In this document: positions 56,672 through 64,000 of the stretch, in pieces
Numbering within the stretch: position 1 is the first letter of the stretch
Layout of the letters: every line of letters begins with the position of its first letter
NCBI RefSeq assembly: GCF_020166435.1
Contig: NZ_JAINZP010000003.1
Location: 248,001-312,000 of the forward strand
DNA length: 64,000 bases
Origin: Pectobacterium versatile
GTDB lineage: Bacteria > Pseudomonadota > Gammaproteobacteria > Enterobacterales > Enterobacteriaceae
Reading direction: 5' to 3'
Made by a program: the position numbers and the translations under genes
The notes under the pieces: model-generated
The model's input: the letters and a program-made list of their open reading frames with translations, nothing else
What the model was told of the DNA's origin: nothing
The model's database searches: none

Positions 56672-58012
56672 TTACAGGAAGCCGTACATTGCAGCGAACA
56701 CCCAGCCAAAGACGCAGGATGTGCTCACGCCGATCAGACCCGGCAGAATGAAGCTGTGGTTGATAACGAAACGGCCGATTTTGGTGGTACCGGAACGGTC
56801 AAACTGGATAGCCGCCAGATCGCTTGGGTAGGTCGGCAGAATGTAGTAACCATAACAGGCTGGCGCAGACGCCACGATATACGCAGGATCCACCCCGATG
56901 GCTAGCGCAACGGGGACAATCGCCGCCAGCGCCGCTGCCTGCGAGTTAACGAACTTGGACACAATCAGCAGGATAATGGCGTAAGCCCACGGGTAGACCT
57001 TCACCATTGAGCCGAGTGTGCCTTTGATCTCTTCCAGATGTGCGCCGAACATGGTTTCCGCCATCCAGGCGATACCGTATACCGCGACGATGGCAATCAT
57101 CCCCGAACGGAACACTTCATTCTTCGAAATCGAAGACGGATTGGTTTTGGTCGCGATAATGATGATGGCGCCGGAAAGCAGCATAAACATCTGAATGACC
57201 AGCACCATCGACAGCGGCTTACCGGCAAAGACCGGACGCAGCTCTTCAACGGCACCCAGAATCGCTACCGCAGCGATGGTTGCCAGAAAGATCCACATGG
57301 CAACCCAGTTACTGCGCGGCAGTTTTCTGTCCAGCAGAGTGGCTGTATCGCCATACACATACTGTTTGTTTTCTGGATCGGCGATGAATTTCTGAAAGTC
57401 TTCATCCTTGTCCAGATCCTTGCCACGGAACCAGCTGAAAATCCCAATCGCCAGAATACCCAGCAGGGTAGAGGGAATGGTAATAGATAGCAGATCGAGG
57501 AATCCCAGATGTTTGCCCTGGAACGTGAAATTAGCCAACATGGCAACCAGCGATACCACCGCAACAGAGACCGGACTGGCGATAATCCCCATCTGAGCGC
57601 CGATCGAGCTGGCGGCCATCGGTCTTTCAGGACGGATATTATTCTTGATGGCGACATCATAAATAATCGGCAGAATGGTATACACCACGTGGCCTGTACC
57701 GCACAGGATAGTCAGAATACAGGTAACAAACGGCGCGATAATCGAAACGTATTTCGGGTTACGCCGCAGCATACGTTCCGCGATTTGTAGCATGACATCC
57801 AGCCCGCCCGATGCCTGAAGCGTTGCCGATGCAGCTACCACGGCAATGATGACCAGCATGACGTCAACGGGCGGTTTACCCGGTTGTAGTTTAAAAATAA
57901 AGACCAGAATAACAAGTCCAATCCCGCCTAATAAACCCAGCGCGATCCCGCCTTTTCTTGCCCCGTAAAAAAGGCAGATCAGGACAATGACTAATTGAAT
58001 GATGAAATCCAT
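56672..58012 (-). CDS. dcuB: Anaerobic C4-dicarboxylate transporter DcuB
   Basis: The 446-residue inner-membrane antiporter matches E. coli DcuB residue for residue over long stretches ([20 protein letters not shown], then [20 protein letters not shown], ending [12 protein letters not shown]). It exchanges fumarate, aspartate or malate for succinate during anaerobic fumarate respiration. The ATG at 58012 has GGGG upstream and matches family length. An ERIC element lies immediately upstream, between the gene and a probable FNR site. Confidence 0.96.
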   Translation of the reverse strand: MDFIIQLVIVLICLFYGARKGGIALGLLGGIGLVILVFIFKLQPGKPPVDVMLVIIAVVAASATLQASGGLDVMLQIAERMLRRNPKYVSIIAPFVTCILTILCGTGHVVYTILPIIYDVAIKNNIRPERPMAASSIGAQMGIIASPVSVAVVSLVAMLANFTFQGKHLGFLDLLSITIPSTLLGILAIGIFSWFRGKDLDKDEDFQKFIADPENKQYVYGDTATLLDRKLPRSNWVAMWIFLATIAAVAILGAVEELRPVFAGKPLSMVLVIQMFMLLSGAIIIIATKTNPSSISKNEVFRSGMIAIVAVYGIAWMAETMFGAHLEEIKGTLGSMVKVYPWAYAIILLIVSKFVNSQAAALAAIVPVALAIGVDPAYIVASAPACYGYYILPTYPSDLAAIQFDRSGTTKIGRFVINHSFILPGLIGVSTSCVFGWVFAAMYGFL

Positions 58013-58034
58013 AGTAGCCCCATTACATTGCTCA

Positions 58035-58162
<128 letters not shown>

Positions 58163-58240
58163 TAATGAACTGATTAGTTAGAATTAAAATTAGTGAGTTT
58201 TTACTGCGGCTACTATATGGACGGGTTGTTATTTATTTTC

Positions 58241-58254
58241 TTGATCTAAATCTA
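58241..58254. promoter_or_regulatory. Putative FNR box upstream of dcuB
   Basis: TTGAT-CTAA-ATCTA matches the FNR consensus TTGAT-N4-ATCAA at nine of ten positions. It lies about 230 bases before the dcuB start, with the ERIC element in between. FNR activation of dcuB is established in E. coli. The remaining AT-rich stretch to 58680 contains no gene I can see. Confidence 0.6.
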
Positions 58255-58680
58255 TTAATTTTTATCTTTGCGCTATTTCCTGAAAATAAAAGATCTCGCT
58301 CGCAATAATTGCGTCTTTTTGGTTTCTTTAGTTTTTTAAGTGTAAGTTTAATTTATTAATGATTCAAGTGAGTGTCTATCGATGTGGTTGTTAATGAATG
58401 ACAGGTGGTTTTCAAAAGTGATTAAATTCTTGTTCTTATTTTGTTGTACTTTGTGTTCTTTTACTTTTTATTCTCGTTAACGTTAACCGCAAAAAACCAT
58501 ACCCTAACACCTCTTTTTCTACCTCCAACGAGGTATTTTTGCATATTGTATTGTTTTTAAATGATTAGTTTAAAAAATAATAAAATGAATCCCTTTTTGG
58601 TAATGAAGTCAACGTCAGACCGCCGAGTCATGGCCGAAAAATAAAAATAGTCGCCATGTTGTCGTTATTCACGTCAGAAA

Positions 58681-58809
<129 letters not shown>

Positions 58810-58984
58810 GCTGACGGGTTTCCTGCTGTTTTTACATTGGATGCGAAGAGGGAGGCACTTTATAGTTTTATTGGTTATTAATATATTTATTTTATAAATA
58901 TTTTAGAATATATGGATGCGGCTTATTTTCCTTCCTAAATAGGATATAGCCGCACATCAGCGTTTGTGTTCTGAATTCACGTTC

Positions 58985-60340
58985 TTAGAGGTGCACGAAA
59001 TAGGTCGCTAACTGACGCAGCGTCTGTTCATCGAGCGTACCGGCGTAGTACCGCAACTGTAACCAGGCCGTCAGCCAGGTATAACGCGCTTCGGTCAGAT
59101 CGCGCCGTGCGCCGTAGAGCTGCTGTTCGGCATTTAGCACGTCAAGATTCACGCGCTCCCCGCCCTGAACGCTCTTCTGTGTGGCGGTGACCAGCGCCAG
59201 CGCCGACTTTTCCGTCAGCTCATAGGCGCGAATTTTCGCCTGACTGCTGGTGACCAGATTAAACTGGCGACGCAGTTCCGTCTGGATTGTCGCCGTCTGT
59301 TCGTCCTTTTCCCGCGCGGTTTGCTGATAGCGCTCCTTTGCCTGACGCGTCGCGGCAGAGACACCGCCGCCAGCAAAAATCGGTACGCTGACGCGGATAC
59401 CAATCGACCGCGTATCGTATTTCTGGTTGTAGCTGTTTTCGGTATCCGACTGCGTATTGCGCGTGCTGGCAACCAGCGTGACCTGCGGCAGGTGACCCGC
59501 CCGGTTACGTTCAATGCCGTATTTCGCCACGGCCAGCGATTGGTTTAGCGCCAATAGCTGCGCGTTGTGGCGGAGCGCCAGCGATTGCCAGTGCTGATAG
59601 CCAGCAGGCTGAAGCGCCTGCGGCGTAAAGCGTAGCGTTAACGCCGCAAGCTGATCCACGCCAACGGGCATCCCCAGTAGCGTTTCCAGTTCACGCAGGC
59701 TGATATCCAAATTGTCCTGTGCTTCGATAAGCTGCGCTTCCGTCAGATTAACGCGCGCTTCGGTTTCCAGCATATCGGTGCGAGTGCCTTCTCCCTGCTG
59801 GAAGAGACGTTGATTCAGTTGATATTGCTCGCGATATGCGCGCTGCTGTGCCTGAACCAAGGCGATCTGCTCGCGGCTAAACAGCACGTTGGTGTAGGCC
59901 TGAAACAGGCGCACCAATAGCTGCTGGCTGGCATCGCGCAGCTGTTCATCTGCCAGCACGGCGCTGGCTTCACCCTGTTGATAGCGCGACCACGCCGCGT
60001 AGTCGATCAACGGCTGTTGCAGGGAAAAGCTGGAAGCGCGGCTGGTGTAATCACGCTCCGACTGCTGACCACCCGCCGTCACCGTGGAATCGTTACGGGA
60101 CTGGCTGTAGTCATAGGTGACTTTTGGCAGCAGCCCGGCGCGCCCGATGTTCTTCTCTTCGCTGTCGGCATTACGCGCATGCACGGCGGCCTGAAAAGCC
60201 GGATCGTGCGTCAGCGCCTGCTGCCAGGCTTCCATTAATCCCAGTGCCTGACTCGGTGCGCTGTAGATCAGCGTGAGAAAAAGCGGGACGGCATAACTGG
60301 AGCGGATCGCCGCGCGATAAACGGATGAAAAGCGCAGCAT
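58985..60340 (-). CDS. TolC-family outer membrane factor of type I secretion (PrtF/HasF-like)
   Basis: The 451-residue protein has a signal peptide ending near APSQALG and the internal duplication of TolC proteins (FSLQQPLIDYAAWSRYQQGE and, in the second half, VSVPIFAGGGVSAATRQAKE, the two strand-helix signatures). It forms the outer-membrane channel of the exporter. Its ATG lies two bases after the adaptor gene stop, so it is in the same transcript. Having its own outer-membrane factor distinguishes this locus from Hly systems that borrow TolC. Confidence 0.92.
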   Translation of the reverse strand: MLRFSSVYRAAIRSSYAVPLFLTLIYSAPSQALGLMEAWQQALTHDPAFQAAVHARNADSEEKNIGRAGLLPKVTYDYSQSRNDSTVTAGGQQSERDYTSRASSFSLQQPLIDYAAWSRYQQGEASAVLADEQLRDASQQLLVRLFQAYTNVLFSREQIALVQAQQRAYREQYQLNQRLFQQGEGTRTDMLETEARVNLTEAQLIEAQDNLDISLRELETLLGMPVGVDQLAALTLRFTPQALQPAGYQHWQSLALRHNAQLLALNQSLAVAKYGIERNRAGHLPQVTLVASTRNTQSDTENSYNQKYDTRSIGIRVSVPIFAGGGVSAATRQAKERYQQTAREKDEQTATIQTELRRQFNLVTSSQAKIRAYELTEKSALALVTATQKSVQGGERVNLDVLNAEQQLYGARRDLTEARYTWLTAWLQLRYYAGTLDEQTLRQLATYFVHL

Positions 60341-60342
60341 GA

Positions 60343-61701
60343 TTACTCCTCGGTCAGCGCCAGATGCAGGCGGTCAGAAAGCGGTTTGAACAGGTAGTTG
60401 AGCAGGGAGCGTTCACCAGTACGAATGAAGGCTTCCACTGGCATGCCGGGACGAACGTCCAGCCCGGCGAGTTGCTGCTTACCCTGTTCATCGACGTGAA
60501 TGCGTAAGGTGTAATAAGGTTTTCCTGTCTGCTGTTCGACTAACTGATCGGCGCCGATCAGCGCGACAACGCCGGAAATACGCGGCGTGGTGCTTTGGTT
60601 GAACGCAGAAAACAGCAGCTCGACGGGTAGCCCGTTGCTGACTCTGTCTACCAGTTCGATAGGCAGCTGTGCGTCAATCAATAGCGGTTGCCCATCAGGA
60701 ACAATCTCCATCAGCATCTGCCCGCTATTCACCACGGCGCCTTCGGTGTGCAGCGCCAGCCCGACTACCGTGCCGCTGGCAGGGGCGCGAATGTGCGTGT
60801 GCTGAAGTTCATACTCCGCCGTTTTCAGCCGCTGGGTGAGATCCTGAATGGAACGCTGGGTATCGGCGAGCTGGGCGCGCACCTCTTTCTGATATTCGTT
60901 CTGGCGCTGCTGGATCTTTTGCTCCAGCTCGACGACCTGCTGCTGGAGCTGTATCTGATTATTCCGTTCCTGCGCCATCGCGCCCGCTAACTGGGCGGCC
61001 TGCCGTTCGACGTCCAGCAGGCGATTACGGGCGATATAGCCTTCTTGCGCCAGCGGATGCAACCCGCGTAGCTGTTCGCTGATAATCTGGAATTGCGTCT
61101 GGCTGCTGGCCAACAGCGCTTGTGATCCCTGCGACTGCGCTTTTGCCCCGATGATGGCGGCCTGCATCGCCGCGCGTTCCTGTTGTAGCGCAGCGCGACG
61201 GCTGATGAAGAGCTGCTGCTGGGCGATCTGAATTTGTTGCGTGACGGTGCTGTGTTGCTCTGTGGGAGCAGGGAAGGCGATCGTACTGAGATCGTCGCGT
61301 TCCGCCAGCAGACGTGCTTCGCCCGCGTGCGCTTCCTGAAGCTGCGTGACGAGATTATCGCGTTGCGCCTGAGCGGGCGTTTGGTCCAGCGTGGCAAGGA
61401 TTTGCCCTGCCTGCACGTGGTCACCATCCCGTACGGTGAGCGAGGCAATGCGTCCGCTACTGACGGGCTGCACGGTTTTGCGGTTATCCGCGACGACGAC
61501 CCGGCCGGATACGGCGACTCCTTTATCCAGCGGTGCCATGCCGGCCCAGAGGAGCAGGCCACCAAAGCCTGCCAGAACCAGCCAGAGGCCGTACTTCAAA
61601 TAGCGTCCGGCGTCGGTGTGTAACGGCATCGCCGCGACGTTATCCGCCACCTGAGGGAGGGGCGTTGTCGGCTGTGATGTGACTTCGCGTAACGCGGACA
61701 T
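60343..61701 (-). CDS. Type I secretion membrane fusion protein (PrtE/HasE-like)
   Basis: The 452-residue HlyD-family adaptor has one membrane helix (about 34-55, LWLVLAGFGGLLLWAGMAPL), a lipoyl-like domain (VQPVSSGRIASLTVRDGDHV), a long coiled coil rich in Gln/Glu/Arg, and a beta-barrel region ending TGERSLLNYLFKPLSDRL. It links the ABC exporter to the outer-membrane factor. The gap to the ABC gene is 64 bases. Confidence 0.93.
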   Translation of the reverse strand: MSALREVTSQPTTPLPQVADNVAAMPLHTDAGRYLKYGLWLVLAGFGGLLLWAGMAPLDKGVAVSGRVVVADNRKTVQPVSSGRIASLTVRDGDHVQAGQILATLDQTPAQAQRDNLVTQLQEAHAGEARLLAERDDLSTIAFPAPTEQHSTVTQQIQIAQQQLFISRRAALQQERAAMQAAIIGAKAQSQGSQALLASSQTQFQIISEQLRGLHPLAQEGYIARNRLLDVERQAAQLAGAMAQERNNQIQLQQQVVELEQKIQQRQNEYQKEVRAQLADTQRSIQDLTQRLKTAEYELQHTHIRAPASGTVVGLALHTEGAVVNSGQMLMEIVPDGQPLLIDAQLPIELVDRVSNGLPVELLFSAFNQSTTPRISGVVALIGADQLVEQQTGKPYYTLRIHVDEQGKQQLAGLDVRPGMPVEAFIRTGERSLLNYLFKPLSDRLHLALTEE

Positions 61702-61765
61702 GGTTATCCTCTTCTTTCCGTGATGCTGTTCTGACGACAGACGTTTGCTATCAGTGGGCTGAATT

Positions 61766-63613
61766 TCATTTATCCGGTACGGCGCGGCGAGACGCCGGTG
61801 CGCTGTACACCATACTTAGCCCGGCTGAACTCGGTTCCTTTGGGATAAAGGCATTTGCGGCGTCGGCTGTCTTAACTGGCGCAGGTTTCACGCTGGGTGA
61901 TGTGGCGATAGGAGCCTTGGCGGGTTTGGCGCGCTGTAGTTCTTTCAGCACCTGCTCTGTTGCACCGAAATACTGGATTTGTCCGGCGCGTAGGACTAAC
62001 AGCTTGTTGGCGCAGGAAAGTAGTGCGGGTTTGTGCGTGATCAGCACCTGTGTGCTTTTGGCTTCCTGTTGGGCGGCAATCGCGGCCAATAAGGCTTTCT
62101 CGCCGTCGTCATCCAGGCTGGCATTCGGTTCGTCCATCACAATCAGGCGCGGCTGGTTGTAAATAGTTCTGGCCAGGGCGACACGTTGCTTCTGACCACC
62201 GGACAGCCCGGCACCGCCTTCACCCAGCAGCGTATCGTAGCCCTGCGGCAGCCGCAGAATCATCTCGTGAACGCCCGCTGTGACGGCGGCGGAAACGATC
62301 TTTTCTGGATCTGGCTGAGTGAAGCGGGCGATGTTTTCGACAATCGTCCCGCTGAAAAGTTGAACATCCTGCGGCAGATAGCCGACGAAGCGGCCCAAAT
62401 CGGCTTTGTCCCACTGGTGCATGTCTGCGCCGTCCAGCCTGACTTTGCCACCGAGGGCGGGCATGGCGGCAACCAGCAGACGGGCGAGGGTGGATTTACC
62501 TGAACCGGAAGGCCCTAATACGCCGAGCACATCGCCAGGAGCCAGTTCAAACGTGATATTAGCGAGTATGGGCGTACGCGTGTTGGGGGCGTTGGCGCTG
62601 AGCTGTTCCACCTGAAGCTTGCCTTCTGGTGCGGGCAGCGCCATGCCAGCGGGACGTGCCGGGTGATTATCGAGTAAGAGATTGACACGCTGCCAGGCGA
62701 GACGCGCCTGCATCCACTGTTTCCAGACGCCAATGATCTGATCGATCGGGCTGAGTACGCGACCCACCAGAATGGAGCCCGCAATCATCATGCCGGGCGT
62801 GATATCGCCCTTGACGGCCAGCAGTGCGCCCAGACCCAGCATCAGCGACTGAAGCGCCAATCGGGTGCTTTTCGTCAGTGAAGTAATGTTGGCGCTCTTT
62901 TCGCTGGCAACATTCTGATAATAGAGAAAAGATTTGTGCTGCGTTAGCCAGCGTTCGCGCATGGCGGGCAGCATTCCCATCGCTTCGATGGCATCGGCAT
63001 TGCGCAGGTTAGCGTTGGCCTGCTGCGTTGCCTGAACGGTGTTTTGTGCGGCTAAGGCCAAGGGTTCGCGCGTGAGTTTTTGATTCAGCCAGGCCAGCAC
63101 AATCAGGATGATCGCCCCTGCCAGCGCCATCACGCCCAGCCAGGGATGAAGTAAGAAGATCACCAGAAGGTAGATCGGAAACCACGGCGCATCAAAGAAG
63201 GCGAACAGTGCGTTTCCGGTGGCGAACTGGCGCAGGGCGGTAAGATCGTTTAAGGCTTGTCCGGCTCCCGCCGTCCCGTTCTTGAGATTGCTTTCAAACG
63301 CCGCATTGTAGATGCGCTGATTTAGGCGCATGTCCATCTGCGTACCGAGGCGGATCACCACGGTGCTGCGTATCCATTCCAGTAATCCCATCAGTAAAAA
63401 CAGGCCCAGCATAATGATCGTCAGCATCGCCAGTGTCATCGTGCTGCTGGACGGCAGTACGCGGTCATAAACTTGGAGCATATAAATCGCCGGTGCCAAC
63501 ATCAGCAGGTTGATGACGGCGCTGAACAGGCCAATTCCCCAGAATCCCTGACGGTAGGCGGCCAGCGCGTCAATAATCTCCCGGCCTGATGAAGCCGGAT
63601 GGGATGCGGGCAT
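61766..63613 (-). CDS. Type I secretion ABC exporter (PrtD/HasD-like)
   Basis: The 615-residue fused permease-ATPase has six helices in the first half (starting GIGLFSAVINLLMLAPAIYM) and an ATPase with Walker A GPSGSGKST, signature LSGGQKQRVALART and Walker B LIVMDEPNASLD. The PrtD/HasD group has this YMLQVYDRVLPSSS segment. The C-terminal extension (from about residue 560) is low-complexity. The ATG at 63613 has AAGGAA upstream; a longer in-frame start is unlikely. It energises export of the substrate encoded just upstream. Confidence 0.94.
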   Translation of the reverse strand: MPASHPASSGREIIDALAAYRQGFWGIGLFSAVINLLMLAPAIYMLQVYDRVLPSSSTMTLAMLTIIMLGLFLLMGLLEWIRSTVVIRLGTQMDMRLNQRIYNAAFESNLKNGTAGAGQALNDLTALRQFATGNALFAFFDAPWFPIYLLVIFLLHPWLGVMALAGAIILIVLAWLNQKLTREPLALAAQNTVQATQQANANLRNADAIEAMGMLPAMRERWLTQHKSFLYYQNVASEKSANITSLTKSTRLALQSLMLGLGALLAVKGDITPGMMIAGSILVGRVLSPIDQIIGVWKQWMQARLAWQRVNLLLDNHPARPAGMALPAPEGKLQVEQLSANAPNTRTPILANITFELAPGDVLGVLGPSGSGKSTLARLLVAAMPALGGKVRLDGADMHQWDKADLGRFVGYLPQDVQLFSGTIVENIARFTQPDPEKIVSAAVTAGVHEMILRLPQGYDTLLGEGGAGLSGGQKQRVALARTIYNQPRLIVMDEPNASLDDDGEKALLAAIAAQQEAKSTQVLITHKPALLSCANKLLVLRAGQIQYFGATEQVLKELQRAKPAKAPIATSPSVKPAPVKTADAANAFIPKEPSSAGLSMVYSAPASRRAVPDK

Positions 63614-63736
63614 GGGATGTTCCTTTTTCAATAAAGTGCCATCGTTCTCACCGTGGTTTACCCACAAGGTGGAAGAGGGAGGCGGTTAGACGTACCGCTA
63701 TTGACGCGGTTTGCCAACGGTTATTACACTCACTAG

Positions 63737-63826
63737 ACCGTCGCGGTGCCGTGCCCGCCATACTTCACGCTGCATCCGTGCAACGCGAAATATTGAGGGT
63801 ATATACTCTCTCCGTACCGCGACGGT
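63737..63826. repeat. ERIC remnant framed by an 11-base inverted repeat
   Basis: ACCGTCGCGGT (63737-63747) and its exact complement ACCGCGACGGT (63816-63826) enclose about 68 bases. Inside are remains of both ERIC arms, CCCGCCATACTTCACGCTGC and AAATATTGAGGGTATAT. It lies between the substrate gene terminator and the exporter gene. Confidence 0.6.
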
Positions 63827-63834
63827 GTTCACTC

Positions 63835-63866
63835 AAACGGCTAAAAGCGTCATCTTTTAGCCGTTT
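63835..63866 (-). terminator. Hairpin directly after the secreted-substrate gene
   Basis: AAACGGCTAAAAG and CTTTTAGCCGTTT form a perfect 13-base-pair stem with a 6-base loop, three bases past the stop codon of the substrate gene on the minus strand. It lies where a partial terminator would let the substrate be made in excess over the exporter. Confidence 0.85.
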
Positions 63867-63868
63867 TC

Positions 63869-64000
63869 TTATGCCGCCAGCAGATCGGCGGTCTCTGCGA
63901 CGCCCACAACGTCAACCACTGTATCGGCAGAAAGTGCGGCATCGGCGGTCGCCGTGGCGAAGCTCAGGCTATCCAGGCTCGCGTTAATATCGATACCCGC
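63869..64000 (-). CDS. C-terminus of a type I-secreted protein (HasA-like)
   Basis: Only the last 43 residues are in the window. They include NASLDSLSFATATADAAL and end VGVAETADLLAA. The LLAA terminus resembles the C-terminal secretion signal of the Serratia HasA hemophore (ELLAA) and not the DFIV ending of Prt metalloproteases. The gene lies directly upstream of the exporter genes, the place of the substrate gene in has and prt operons. Haem binding cannot be judged because that part lies outside. Confidence 0.6.
   Translation of the reverse strand, partial: AGIDINASLDSLSFATATADAALSADTVVDVVGVAETADLLAA

Overview
The window looks like a chromosomal segment of a soft-rot enterobacterium, most likely Pectobacterium or a close relative. 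That is an inference from enterobacterial housekeeping genes (lpxH, ppiB, cysS, ybcJ, folD, cbl, gltP, dcuB, yaiL) combined with arn, dlt, fetMP and type I secretion loci, and from at least nine ERIC/IRU repeats. There are no rRNA or tRNA genes, no CRISPR array, no prophage, and only one insertion-sequence remnant.

Layout. 1-4.7 kb: housekeeping genes (lpxH partial, ppiB, a DoxX-family gene, cysS, ybcJ, folD). 5.4-14.2 kb: ugd and the complete arnBCADTEF operon for adding 4-amino-4-deoxy-L-arabinose to lipid A; arnB has a near-perfect PmrA box and ugd a likely one. 14.4-17.2 kb: a cupin gene with a probably frameshifted signal peptide, a divergent LysR regulator, and two unrecognised genes. 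17.6-21.7 kb: a Gram-negative dlt operon (dltD-dltX-dltB-dltA-dltC). Its dltX is a 40-residue microprotein, easily missed, ending in the FxYxxF acyl-shuttle motif. 22-26 kb: small conserved genes, an Asp/Glu racemase whose 3' end has been replaced by an ISL3-like remnant, and a HypT-like LysR regulator. 26-35.5 kb: a dicarboxylate/amino-acid symporter, a GntR regulator, a CitMHS citrate transporter, an orphan Cys-type formate dehydrogenase H and a chemoreceptor.

36-44 kb: a Fur-box-preceded iron-uptake operon (FTR1 permease fetM, P19 protein fetP, a DUF2318 membrane protein with a degenerate YHS-like tail, two FtsX-type permeases, an ATPase and a TlpA-like lipoprotein), with an ERIC element between fetM and fetP. 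44-46 kb: an EamA exporter and an AraC regulator. 46.5-56.6 kb: cbl, gltP, an iron-type dehydrogenase, a sulfonate-type ABC transporter and, divergently, an Ldh2-family dehydrogenase, a CuyA/DcyD-type PLP lyase and a translationally coupled racemase. Together these suggest an organosulfur (cysteate/sulfolactate or D-cysteine) scavenging pathway. 56.7-58 kb: dcuB with a probable FNR box. 59-64 kb: a dedicated type I secretion apparatus (outer-membrane factor, adaptor, ABC exporter), preceded at the window edge by the 3' end of its likely substrate, which has a HasA-like LLAA terminus.

The strongest candidates for little-described biology are the Gram-negative dlt system with a separate DltX microprotein, an unusual DltA pocket residue and a variant DltB histidine box, and the ABC-transporter/dehydrogenase/lyase/racemase cluster. 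Two envelope-charge systems (arn and dlt) lie within 4 kb of each other. All identifications come from reading translations and recalling families; no database search was run.
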